NCBI RefSeq assembly: GCF_000196315.1
Contig: NC_014230.1
Span: 248,001 to 312,000, forward strand
From: Croceibacter atlanticus HTCC2559
GTDB lineage: Bacteria; Bacteroidota; Bacteroidia; Flavobacteriales; Flavobacteriaceae
Direction: 5' to 3'
Length of the DNA stretch: 64,000 nucleotides
Shown: piece by piece, positions 36,448-44,726 of the stretch
Numbering within the stretch: the stretch's first letter is position 1
Layout: each line of letters opens with the position of its first letter
Notes under the pieces: generated by a model
The model's database searches: none
What the model was told of the DNA's origin: nothing
What the model saw: the letters and a program-made list of their open reading frames with translations, nothing else
Program-made: the position numbers and the translations under genes

Positions 36448-37428
36448 TTATACTAAGTAGAAGAATGTGAATACAAATACCCAAACTAAATCTACAAAGT
36501 GCCAATATAATCCTACTTTCTCAACCATTTCATAGCTACCTCTTCTTTCATAAGTACCAATGATTACATTAAAGAAAATAATGATGTTTATAATTACACC
36601 AGAAAATACGTGAAACCCGTGAAATCCTGTAATGAAGAAAAAGAAATCTGCAAATAATGGCGTACCATATTCGTTATGTTTAAGGTTAGCACCTTCTACT
36701 ATGTTTCTTCCTTCGGCTTTTAACTTTGCCAAAGACTCTTCTCTAGAAAGAATTGTCTTTTGACCATTTTCATCTAAGATCTGTGTGCGCACCAAAATTT
36801 CTGGCTTAGCTTCAAAACCTTTAATGATTTCGTTCATTGAGTAAGTAGGCAATTCTTTTTCACCATTATACCAAACACCATTTTTCTTTTGGTGTTGTTC
36901 TCTTTCTCCAGGAACTGCAACAGCAATGTTTTCTAAAGCAACACGATGACCTGTATTGTCTACAAACTGTAGTATTTGTCCTCCATGAGTTTCAACGGCT
37001 CCATATTCACCATTAATAAAGTTTTTCCACTCCCAAGCTTGAGATCCTACGAAAATAGCACCTCCAATAATAGTTAGGAACATGTAAAGAATAACTTTCT
37101 TTTGTTTCATGTGATGACCAGCATCAACCGCTAATACCATTGTAACAGATGAGCCAATAAGAATAAAGGTCATTAATGCCACATAATACATAGGTGCATC
37201 TACACCGTGTAAAAATGGGAAGTGATTAAACACTTCATCGGCGATTGGCCAAGAATCGATAAATTTAAAACGGGAAAATCCGTATGATGCTAAGAATCCT
37301 GAGAATGTCAATGCATCAGAAACGATGAAAAACCACATCATTAGCTTGCCATAGCTTGCTTTTAGTGGTTGATTACCGCCACCCCAAGTTTTTCCTTCGG
37401 TGCCAGTACTTACTGCAGTAGCTTCCAT
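36448..37428 (-). CDS. Cytochrome c oxidase subunit III with a large soluble insertion
   Basis: 326 residues. Typical subunit III helices at the N-terminus (KLMMWFFIVSDALTFSGFLA) and the C-terminus (FFFITGFHGFHVFSGVIINI, then YWHFVDLVWVFVFTFFYLV) are separated by about 110 hydrophilic residues (about 135-245). The family has seven helices and supports the catalytic subunit in the membrane. The insertion is charged (EREQHQKKNG, GEKELPT) and lies between helices. A second, compact subunit III gene lies upstream across a 138-bp gap that holds a candidate promoter. Confidence 0.92.
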   Translation of the reverse strand: MEATAVSTGTEGKTWGGGNQPLKASYGKLMMWFFIVSDALTFSGFLASYGFSRFKFIDSWPIADEVFNHFPFLHGVDAPMYYVALMTFILIGSSVTMVLAVDAGHHMKQKKVILYMFLTIIGGAIFVGSQAWEWKNFINGEYGAVETHGGQILQFVDNTGHRVALENIAVAVPGEREQHQKKNGVWYNGEKELPTYSMNEIIKGFEAKPEILVRTQILDENGQKTILSREESLAKLKAEGRNIVEGANLKHNEYGTPLFADFFFFITGFHGFHVFSGVIINIIIFFNVIIGTYERRGSYEMVEKVGLYWHFVDLVWVFVFTFFYLV

Positions 37429-37453
37429 AAACGTGAATTGGTTTAATGTTGTG

Positions 37454-37484
37454 CAAAAATAACTTTTTTATTGTACTCTCGAAA
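37454..37484 (-). promoter_or_regulatory. Candidate promoter for the subunit III-IV pair
   Basis: On the minus strand TTTC (37481-37484), a 19-base spacer and TATTTTTG (37454-37461) match the Bacteroidota promoter with one mismatch in the -33 element. It falls in the only sizeable gap inside the oxidase cluster. Confidence 0.45.
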
Positions 37485-37566
37485 TAGCTTGCACCGCATT
37501 TTCAAGGCATTTTTTTAATTTATCGCTTTCATTGAGTTGATTCAACGAAGATTATCATACTTTTTC

Positions 37567-38145
37567 TTAGAAAAAATATAAGAATACAAAGAGGTAAAGC
37601 CACAGAACATCAACGAAGTGCCAAAATGTAGCACCAAGTTCGAAGCCTAGCATTTGCTCTGCTGTATAGCGTTGTTTAAAATGATTATAAATTAAGACTA
37701 AAAGCACAATTAGTCCTGCCGCAATATGTGCTAAGTGCGCTAACACAAGTACATAAATGAAAGAGGTTGTTATTGAACTTTCGCTTCCTGTAAAATAAAA
37801 TCCTAAATTAATAATATCTTCAAATCCTTGTAACTGCAGCCCTACAAAAATTACTCCCAACACCAATGTAGCTAATAATGAATAAGTTGCTCCTTTGCGG
37901 TTGTTTGCTCTTAGTTGTTTTTTTGCGATAAATAAAGTAATGCTACTTGTTACAATAGCTAGTGTACTCCATATAAAAGAAGCTGGCAGCGTGAAATCAT
38001 TTAACCAATCTTGACGCTCACTACTTACTACATAAGCACTAGTTAATCCCGCAAACATCATTACCATAGATATGATGCCAAACCAAAGCATCATCTTTTT
38101 AGACCGTGCTGTTTTTTCTTGTTCTGTTCCTTGTGTTAAATCCAT
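37567..38145 (-). CDS. Cytochrome c oxidase subunit III family protein, short form
   Basis: 192 residues with five transmembrane helices: MMLWFGIISMVMMFAGLTSA, then TFWHFVDVLWLYLFVFLYFF at the end. It lacks the first helices and the insertion of its neighbour, as quinol- and cytochrome-oxidase subunit III of the CyoC/CtaE short type do. Its start overlaps the stop of the heme o synthase gene in TAATG, which points to coupled translation. Confidence 0.9.
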   Translation of the reverse strand: MDLTQGTEQEKTARSKKMMLWFGIISMVMMFAGLTSAYVVSSERQDWLNDFTLPASFIWSTLAIVTSSITLFIAKKQLRANNRKGATYSLLATLVLGVIFVGLQLQGFEDIINLGFYFTGSESSITTSFIYVLVLAHLAHIAAGLIVLLVLIYNHFKQRYTAEQMLGFELGATFWHFVDVLWLYLFVFLYFF

Positions 38146-39038
38146 TACCTTATAAATTTATCTAAGACATATATTATTTGAAGCAGTGTAATATAGCTTA
38201 CACTTGCAAACATTAATTGCTTTGCAGATTTTGGTGTTCGTTTCTTATATAACATGATTGCATAATACATCATAAACACTCCTAACAATCCAATTATAAC
38301 AGCTGCTATTGGTGTAAGATAAAGACGTCCTGTCATACCAAATGCAGGAACTAATGATATTAAAACTGTCCAGAATGTATATAAGATAACTTGTATGGCT
38401 GTTTTTGTGTCACGCTTGCCAGTTGGCAACATAGCAAAACCTCCTTTTTTGTAATCATCAAACAACCACCAACCAATAGCCCAAAAATGTGGGAATTGCC
38501 AAAAAAACTGTATCATGAATAATGTACCTGGTTCTATTCCAAATTCGTTTGTAGCGGCAACCCAACCCAGCATAAATGGTATTGCTCCTGGAAAAGCTCC
38601 TACAAATACGGCTAAAGGTGTTTTTGTTTTTAGAGGTGTGTATACCAATACATATAATAAGATAGACAATGCACCAAACATTGCAGTTTTAGGATTTATA
38701 TAATATAACACCGCAACACCGCTTATAGCAAAAGCCGTAGCTATAAACAAAGCCATTTGCACGCTCATTCGCTTTGCTGGCAATGGTCTATTTTTAGTGC
38801 GATCCATTAACGCGTCAAGATCTTTTTCTATAACTTGATTATAGGCATTTGATGCTCCAACCATTAAGTAGCCACCAATTGCAAGAAGCAGAACATCTAC
38901 AAAGTCTAAAACGGTGGCGCCTAAAAAATAACCAGCAACAGAAGAAAAGACCACGCTAATAGCTAATCTCATTTTAGTGATTTCCTTAAAGTCAGAACTC
39001 CAAGAAGTTGTCGTATTATGTAGCGCTGTTTCAGCCAA
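38145..39038 (-). CDS. cyoE: Protoheme IX farnesyltransferase (heme o synthase)
   Basis: 297 residues, an integral UbiA-superfamily prenyltransferase. The diphosphate-binding motif NAYNQVIEKDLDALMDRT with RPLP, and WQFPHFWAIGWWLFDDYKKG, identify heme o synthase (CyoE/CtaB). It adds a farnesyl group to heme b, the first step toward the heme o or a used by the oxidase encoded downstream. It is the first gene of the cluster and has a -7 element close to its start. Confidence 0.95.
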   Translation of the reverse strand: MAETALHNTTTSWSSDFKEITKMRLAISVVFSSVAGYFLGATVLDFVDVLLLAIGGYLMVGASNAYNQVIEKDLDALMDRTKNRPLPAKRMSVQMALFIATAFAISGVAVLYYINPKTAMFGALSILLYVLVYTPLKTKTPLAVFVGAFPGAIPFMLGWVAATNEFGIEPGTLFMIQFFWQFPHFWAIGWWLFDDYKKGGFAMLPTGKRDTKTAIQVILYTFWTVLISLVPAFGMTGRLYLTPIAAVIIGLLGVFMMYYAIMLYKKRTPKSAKQLMFASVSYITLLQIIYVLDKFIR

Positions 39039-39062
39039 GAAATAAGTTTTTCAATTGGGGTG

Positions 39063-39070
39063 CAAAGATA
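39063..39070 (-). promoter_or_regulatory. Candidate -7 element for the oxidase cluster
   Basis: The minus strand reads TATCTTTG, a perfect TAnnTTTG, 25 bp upstream of the cyoE ATG. I see no clear -33 TTTG at 17-23 bases. Confidence 0.38.
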
Positions 39071-39219
39071 CTGCATTATAGATGTTTTGCCACGATGAAC
39101 AGCCTATAAAATTTATAATATAAAGTATTGTATTTCAATATTAAAAATCTATTAGAGCAAGTTTTAAATTATTAAGTATCTTAATCTTTTTACGACCTAC
39201 CTCACAAACAATTGTAATT

Positions 39220-40104
39220 ATGAAAGCTTTAACCCACACACTGGCATTAATTTTTCTAAGCTCACCTTTATTTTTGCATTCTCAAAAGGTATCTATAAAT
39301 TCAGAAAAACTATCTAATCATGTTTATATGATTACCGGACAAGGTGGTAACATAGGATTGTTTGAAGATACAGATGCTTTATTGATGATTGATTCTCAAT
39401 TTGGCAAATTAACTCCCCAAATTCTTGCGGAAATAAAAACCATTAGCCCCAAACCAATTAAAACACTCCTTAACACACATCATCACGGCGATCACACTGG
39501 CGGCAATGAAAATATAGTAAATAAAGGCGCTTCTGTTTTTGCTCACAAAAATGCAAGAGTCCGTTTGTTAAAAAGTATCGAAGACAAGACTAAATCATCT
39601 AAAAAAGCCTTACCAATTCTAACCTTTTCAACCGAGTTAAATTTATATTTCGACACTACACAAGTTTTAATATTTCATCCTGAAACAGCACATACAGATG
39701 GCGATGCAATTATTTATTTTGTTGAAGAAAATGTATTACACACCGGAGATGTATTCTTTAATAGCCGATATCCTTATATAGATTTAGATTCTGGCGGAAG
39801 TGTTATCGGTGCCAAAAAGGCGATAGAACACATGTTGATGCTTATTAATGCAGAAACGCAAATTATTCCAGGACATGGAAAACGCGCTACAAAAACAGAT
39901 TTAGAAAAAACATTAGCTATGTACAACACTTGTATATCCCGCATTGAAAATGAAATTAACCGTGGCGCTACTCAGGAAGATGTTTCACAAAACAGAGCTT
40001 TAACTGAAGATCTTGATGGGAAATTTTACACAGAAGGTGCTTTTATATCGCCAGAAAAATGGAGAAGAACCATTTACCTTAGTTTAACTTCTGAAAAAAA
40101 CTAG
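39220..40104 (+). CDS. Exported metallo-beta-lactamase-fold hydrolase
   Basis: 294 residues. A signal peptide (about 1-20) is followed by the zinc motif THHHGDHTGG near residue 86 and later ligands in HTDGD, HTGDVFFNSRYPYID and IPGHGKR. The full set of MBL-fold metal ligands appears present. The periplasmic location and overall layout resemble subclass B3-like and related hydrolases, but the family is very diverse, so substrate and antibiotic-hydrolysing ability cannot be assigned. It stands alone, convergent with the RemB-like gene. Confidence 0.85.
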   Translation: MKALTHTLALIFLSSPLFLHSQKVSINSEKLSNHVYMITGQGGNIGLFEDTDALLMIDSQFGKLTPQILAEIKTISPKPIKTLLNTHHHGDHTGGNENIVNKGASVFAHKNARVRLLKSIEDKTKSSKKALPILTFSTELNLYFDTTQVLIFHPETAHTDGDAIIYFVEENVLHTGDVFFNSRYPYIDLDSGGSVIGAKKAIEHMLMLINAETQIIPGHGKRATKTDLEKTLAMYNTCISRIENEINRGATQEDVSQNRALTEDLDGKFYTEGAFISPEKWRRTIYLSLTSEKN

Positions 40105-40108
40105 TTAA

Positions 40109-42202
40109 TTAATAATCGTAATACCAATTAAACAAGTCTGTCCTAACACCAAAGTTTAACCATACAGTATTTTGTGTTTGTATAACATCGCTCACATCTT
40201 CATCTACAGAGAAATCTCTATAAATTGCAGTAGCGTATACTTTAAAATTAGTGGCAGGATTTATAATGTAGCCTAATTCTAACTCGCCATAAAAGCTAGT
40301 TGCCTTATTACCTTGCAACAAATTATTTCCATTATCTGCAGGCCTATCATCTTCACTTGTAAAGATATTACCACCATAAACAACACCATCCTTAAAATCA
40401 AAACCTCGTTCACCATAAATAAGTTTACCTAGACCATAATAGCGCTTATGCTTATAGCGTAAAATTCCTATATATTCTCTAAAATTTGCACCCCATAAAT
40501 GTGCCTGGCTTTGGTTGTTGTACCCATAATTAAGAGTAATGCTATTGTGAGAATACGTATAAGGTCTTACTTGATTATATTCTGCTTGAACAATTAAATT
40601 TGGGACATTGAATGCATTAAAATATTTTATACCTAATTGGTAACCTATTTTATTTTTATAACTGCCCTCACCACCTGTAATATCTCCGCTAGAAAACTCA
40701 TCTATTAATAATTGCGCATAAGTATTAAAGCTGTCACTCCATTTGTATTTTCCTGTTAAACCAATTATTGCATTACCACCACGAGAACCAGTTGAAAACT
40801 CAATTGCTCGATAAAATATAACTGGATTTAAGTAATTAAGATCAAAACCTCTGTCATTATCATTTTCCCAAATTACATTTTCAAACAAGCCGATATTTAA
40901 GCGTTTAGTCACATTTATACTTAAGTAATGGTTAGCCATATACTTTGTTCTGAAAGAACCATCTGCAGTTACAGCAGGCCTCACATCGCGCAGAGACATC
41001 CAAGTATTTGTATACTTTAATTTCCAAAATGTAGTATTTAATTTAAAGTAGGGATAAGGGCTTGCATTATCACTTAACAATAATGACCTATAACCATCAC
41101 CTATAAAATTTTTGCCGTGCCCAAACTGCACATTAAAAAATTTTGACGGTGAATACGACAAGTATCCTGTAGCAATAGGATAGTCAAATGCGTCTTCTCC
41201 AAACTCTTTTGCAATACCTCTTCCTGGTATGATAGCTGGATTACCTCCATCTGGCTTTAAACTCCTTGCAAAATCATTATAATATCCAGCAAAGCGGCCT
41301 TGACTTTCATATAATACAGTGTGGAAATTTAAGTTCTTTCCTAGACCTCCTTGAAAAACTGCAGCTCTTGTATTGTTATAAGTAGTTAAATCTCTATCTA
41401 AATCTCTTCCCAACTGTAAATCTGCAGCAACATCTAACGTAAACCAATAATCTTTTCCTTGAAGCCTAATTAAATGTTCATTAAAAAATTTCCTGCCAAA
41501 CCAAGAAGATTTATCATAATGTAATTTCTTATTTTCTTTCTCAAAATCATAATAGCGTTGTACTTCTTTATACAATAAAGGCTTAGAAGCTGTATGATTA
41601 TTGGTTCCAACCTGGTTCATATCATCGTCAAAACGAGAATAAACTTCATGTGATAAAGGAATGTTTATTTGGCTGGATGCTTGTCTATTTTTAAACGGAC
41701 GCACCTCTACATCATCATACTCATTTTTAATAGTGTTTGGTGACACAGTTGTAATCGCTTTTACAGGATCATCTATTTCGTTAATTGTCGGGTTTAACAT
41801 TCTTGACAATGGTAGTTTTATAGGCATACGAAATTGCATATCTATAGCTCTACTATTATAACTTGCAGGTTGTATTTTTGGTAATTTCTCAAAAACAGCT
41901 AAGGTTGCCTCTTGTAACTCTTCATACACTGCTTCTGTATATATTACATTAAAGATTCCTTCTGTATCCACTTCAAAAATCACTGTTACATCTGTTTTTA
42001 AATCTTTAGTTTCAATACCATCAGGTATTTGAAAATTGGAATAGATAAATGATTTTAAAGTAGCATCAAAACAATTCTCAAGATTAGAAAGTGCAACAGA
42101 TTCACATTCATTAAAAACAGGATAGCGTTCTGAAGAAGTTGTTGCTGTTTGAGCACAGACTAAAAAAGGAAGCAATAAAAATAAGGTGTAAAAGGTCTTC
42201 AT
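40109..42202 (-). CDS. remB: RemB-like gliding motility outer-membrane protein
   Basis: 697 residues with a signal peptide (about 1-17). The N-terminal part (about 25-135) resembles a TonB C-terminal-type fold (YPVFNECES, VIFEVDTEGIFNVIYTEAV). A linker precedes a long beta-rich region (about 215-697; SYSPSKFFNVQFGHGKNFIG, NLIVQAEYNQVRPYTYSH) like Wzi-type outer-membrane barrels. This layout corresponds to proteins annotated RemB in Flavobacteriaceae; in F. johnsoniae RemB is involved in gliding. I assign the symbol from recalled similarity, so it should be treated as probable. It sits downstream of two TonB genes, separated from them by a terminator. Confidence 0.65.
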   Translation of the reverse strand: MKTFYTLFLLLPFLVCAQTATTSSERYPVFNECESVALSNLENCFDATLKSFIYSNFQIPDGIETKDLKTDVTVIFEVDTEGIFNVIYTEAVYEELQEATLAVFEKLPKIQPASYNSRAIDMQFRMPIKLPLSRMLNPTINEIDDPVKAITTVSPNTIKNEYDDVEVRPFKNRQASSQINIPLSHEVYSRFDDDMNQVGTNNHTASKPLLYKEVQRYYDFEKENKKLHYDKSSWFGRKFFNEHLIRLQGKDYWFTLDVAADLQLGRDLDRDLTTYNNTRAAVFQGGLGKNLNFHTVLYESQGRFAGYYNDFARSLKPDGGNPAIIPGRGIAKEFGEDAFDYPIATGYLSYSPSKFFNVQFGHGKNFIGDGYRSLLLSDNASPYPYFKLNTTFWKLKYTNTWMSLRDVRPAVTADGSFRTKYMANHYLSINVTKRLNIGLFENVIWENDNDRGFDLNYLNPVIFYRAIEFSTGSRGGNAIIGLTGKYKWSDSFNTYAQLLIDEFSSGDITGGEGSYKNKIGYQLGIKYFNAFNVPNLIVQAEYNQVRPYTYSHNSITLNYGYNNQSQAHLWGANFREYIGILRYKHKRYYGLGKLIYGERGFDFKDGVVYGGNIFTSEDDRPADNGNNLLQGNKATSFYGELELGYIINPATNFKVYATAIYRDFSVDEDVSDVIQTQNTVWLNFGVRTDLFNWYYDY

Positions 42203-42262
42203 AGCGCTTAAAAAAACTTCAGGTTTTTCAGGTGATGAAGATACCGCATTTAGGCGACCTAT

Positions 42263-42304
42263 AAAAAAAAGCCTCTTCGAATTAGTAGTCGAAAAGGCTT
42301 TTAA
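42263..42304 (-). terminator. Terminator after the downstream tonB paralogue
   Basis: The stem AGCCTCTTCGA / TCGAAAAGGCT (one internal mismatch) with an 8-base loop is followed on the minus strand by eight T. Confidence 0.75.
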
Positions 42305-42321
42305 ATAAAGACAGTTGATGG

Positions 42322-43056
42322 CTAGTCTTTTACATTAAATACAATTGGAAGATCAAAAATTACTTCTACCGGCTTGTTACTTTGCTGTCCTGGTTTCATC
42401 TTAGGTATTAAGCCAGCCATACGTTCTCCTTCTTTAGTTAACTTAGGATGCGTAGAGCGACCTTGAATATCTACAACATTACCAGTTTTGTCTATTTTAA
42501 ATCTCACATAAATTCTTTGCTGTCCACTTAAGCCAAGATCTGAAGCTAGATCACCATCAAATTTACGTTGTACAATTGTATTTATCTTACTAGACATACA
42601 TGCTCTACGTTCTGCATTGGTAGTTAAACCTTCACAACCAGGAAAAATAGGTACAAACTCCACTTTAACAAATGGTACTGGAGCAATTTCTGGGTCTTCT
42701 GTTTTTTCAACCAAATCTCCAGGTTCAATTTCTGTGATATCTGGTTCTGTGGTAAGTTCTGTATCCTCAAAGAGCTCTGTTGGAGTATCGTCATCGATAA
42801 CATCAATAACGTCTATAATCTTCTGAACTTTTTTAAGAGGCTGTTTTTTCTCTACTTTGTCTTTAACAATGACAAATTCTGGATTAAAATAAGTTTCTAC
42901 TTCTGAGTTGTCCACAGCCACATCATCGGGCTTTACAACTGGTACCGCAGATTTAATCTCCATCACCAAAACGGTGGTTACTAAGGCTACAATTAAGCCT
43001 AACTGAAAGTTTACCAATGTACTTTTTCGTACATTAGCATCGTGCTTGTTGTTCAT
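42322..43056 (-). CDS. Energy transducer TonB, paralogue A
   Basis: 244 residues from the ATG at 43056; the longer frame would run through the upstream terminator. One N-terminal TM helix (about 18-38) precedes an acidic spacer rich in E, D, T and P. The C-terminal TonB domain has IFPGCEG, RACMSSK, LGLSGQQRIYVRFKIDK and the terminal LPIVFNVKD. TonB couples inner-membrane proton force to outer-membrane receptors. It is a tandem copy of the gene at 43165-43884. No ExbB/ExbD is nearby. Confidence 0.9.
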   Translation of the reverse strand: MNNKHDANVRKSTLVNFQLGLIVALVTTVLVMEIKSAVPVVKPDDVAVDNSEVETYFNPEFVIVKDKVEKKQPLKKVQKIIDVIDVIDDDTPTELFEDTELTTEPDITEIEPGDLVEKTEDPEIAPVPFVKVEFVPIFPGCEGLTTNAERRACMSSKINTIVQRKFDGDLASDLGLSGQQRIYVRFKIDKTGNVVDIQGRSTHPKLTKEGERMAGLIPKMKPGQQSNKPVEVIFDLPIVFNVKD

Positions 43057-43110
43057 AATAAATGGTTTTAATGTTACAATAAAAACCGAATCAACAAGCA
43101 TACCAAAAAG

Positions 43111-43142
43111 AAATCCCGCTCTTGAAAACAAGGCGGGATTTT
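43111..43142 (-). terminator. Terminator between the tonB paralogues
   Basis: The stem AAATCCCGC-CTTG / CAAG-GCGGGATTT has one bulged T and a 4-base loop. On the minus strand a short T-containing stretch follows. Confidence 0.7.
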
Positions 43143-43164
43143 GATATTTAGGGTATATTTAGAA

Positions 43165-43884
43165 TTAATCTAAAACCTGGAAAACAATTGGTAATGAATA
43201 TAATACACCTACTGCTTTACCACGTTGCTTACCTGGCGTCATCTTTGGTAACGCTTTTACAACGTTTTCTGCTTCTTTAGCTAATCTTGGGTGTGGTGCT
43301 CTTGCACGTACGTTTGTTATATTACCGCTTTTATCAATTTTAAAAGCTACATAAATACGTTGTATACCACTTAATCCAAGCTCGCCTCCAAGTTCTTGAT
43401 CAAACTTACGTTTAACAAACTTGTCAACTTTTTCACTCATACATTTCTTACGAGCTGCATTATTAGTTTCACCTTCGCATCCAGGGAAAATTGGCACATT
43501 TTCGATAACTGCAAATGGTACATCTGCAATTTCTTCTTCAACTGCCTCTTCTACCTCTTCTACCTCAACAATTTCCTCTTGGTTTGTTTCTGTAGACTCG
43601 ATAATAGTTTCCTCTACCTCTGCCTCATCTTCAACAACCTCGATTACTTCAGGTGCTGGTGGCGGCGGTGGCGGCGGTGGCGGTGGTGTGTTCTGTATTT
43701 CTGTAATAGGCACATCTTCATCAAGTAAATCATCTACTTGAACTTGTCCTATATCAATTTCGTCTGGATAAGTTTTCATCTCAATGGCTTGCCATGTGAG
43801 GAATAAAATTAAAATTAGACCAATTTGAAAGTACAGCACGCTGTTCTTTCTAAGGTCTGCTTTTGGATTTTTCTTTGGTTCCAT
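43165..43884 (-). CDS. Energy transducer TonB, paralogue B (polyproline spacer)
   Basis: 239 residues. A TM helix (about 15-33) precedes a ten-proline run (near 67-76) and an acidic E/V-rich spacer that would span the periplasm. The TonB C-terminal domain has IFPGCEGETNNAARKKCMSE, LGLSGIQRIYVAFKIDK and LPIVFQVLD. It shares the whole C-terminal domain with paralogue A but differs in the spacer. It lies 32 bp downstream of the VanZ gene. Confidence 0.93.
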   Translation of the reverse strand: MEPKKNPKADLRKNSVLYFQIGLILILFLTWQAIEMKTYPDEIDIGQVQVDDLLDEDVPITEIQNTPPPPPPPPPPAPEVIEVVEDEAEVEETIIESTETNQEEIVEVEEVEEAVEEEIADVPFAVIENVPIFPGCEGETNNAARKKCMSEKVDKFVKRKFDQELGGELGLSGIQRIYVAFKIDKSGNITNVRARAPHPRLAKEAENVVKALPKMTPGKQRGKAVGVLYSLPIVFQVLD

Positions 43885-43916
43885 AATGCGTTCGTGTTTA
43901 AGGATTGCTAATGTAA

Positions 43917-44351
43917 TTAATTTTTGTCTAACATGGAATTCTCAACACTTTTTAAGTTCACAATTTGTTGTTGAAAACCTCTAAAAATTAAGAAACCTAG
44001 ACAAGCACCTAATGTATTTGCCAACATATCATAATAATCAAAAGACCTATAATCTGTTAGTGTATCTTGTAAAAACTCAATAAATATGCCATAACCTATC
44101 ACAAGAAGTAGAATTGCTATTCCTATTTTAGAAAATGGGTATTGAGATACTTTTTGCCTCATCATACTGAAGAGCCAAAGTATTGTTAAAATAAAATATA
44201 TGGCTGTGTGAGCTATCTTATCTGAAAAACTCACACCAGTTTTAGGAAAACTAGTAGGTTTTACTAAACTAGCTATTGCTACAAGTATTGTAAAAACAAT
44301 ACTTAATAGAACGGCGTTTTTAACCAACCAATTCTTTATAGGCTTCAGCAT
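43917..44351 (-). CDS. VanZ-family membrane protein
   Basis: 144 residues with four hydrophobic segments and the VanZ pattern ([18 protein letters not shown], then [26 protein letters not shown]). VanZ-like proteins are small integral membrane proteins, some linked to envelope stress, but mostly of unknown role. The first 32 bp overlap the end of gcvH, so the two are translationally linked. Confidence 0.9.
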   Translation of the reverse strand: MLKPIKNWLVKNAVLLSIVFTILVAIASLVKPTSFPKTGVSFSDKIAHTAIYFILTILWLFSMMRQKVSQYPFSKIGIAILLLVIGYGIFIEFLQDTLTDYRSFDYYDMLANTLGACLGFLIFRGFQQQIVNLKSVENSMLDKN

Positions 44352-44697
44352 CTAACAAGTCTTCTACTTCTGAAGCTTCAGAAAATTTAATTTTAACCAT
44401 CCAGCCTTTTCCGTATGGGTCTGAGTTTACTAATTCTGGCTCGTCTTCTAACGTTTCATTAAACTCTATAATCTCACCAGTAAGCGGTAAGAAAAGATCT
44501 GAAACAGTCTTCACAGCTTCAACCGTACCAAATACTTCTTCTCTATCTAGAGTTTCATCTACAGTTTCTACTTCAACATATACGATATCTCCTAATTCGC
44601 CTTGAGCAAAATCAGTAATACCTACAGTTGCTACATCACCTTCAATCTTAATCCATTCGTGATCTTTAGTATATTTTAATTCTTGTGGGATATTCAT
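44320..44697 (-). CDS. gcvH: Glycine cleavage system H protein
   Basis: 125 residues, the usual length. The N-terminus YTKDHEWIK, the GDIVYVEVE strand and the lipoyl-lysine context [11 protein letters not shown] (Lys63) are all present. It carries the aminomethyl group between the P, T and L proteins of the glycine cleavage system. Lying between sprA and vanZ, away from gcvP and gcvT, is its usual flavobacterial position. Confidence 0.97.
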   Translation of the reverse strand: MNIPQELKYTKDHEWIKIEGDVATVGITDFAQGELGDIVYVEVETVDETLDREEVFGTVEAVKTVSDLFLPLTGEIIEFNETLEDEPELVNSDPYGKGWMVKIKFSEASEVEDLLDAEAYKELVG

Positions 44698-44726
44698 GTT
44701 ATTAGTTATAGTGTTAGTTATATTTT

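Noticed and set aside
39220-40104. Calling the exported MBL-fold enzyme a beta-lactamase resistance gene
   Set aside because: The metal-binding motif is shared by many unrelated hydrolases, and no substrate-specific residues can be confirmed from sequence alone.
43421-43741. Plus-strand frames rich in Ser/Gly/Trp opposite the tonB gene
   Set aside because: They mirror the polyproline and acidic spacer of TonB and have no independent support.
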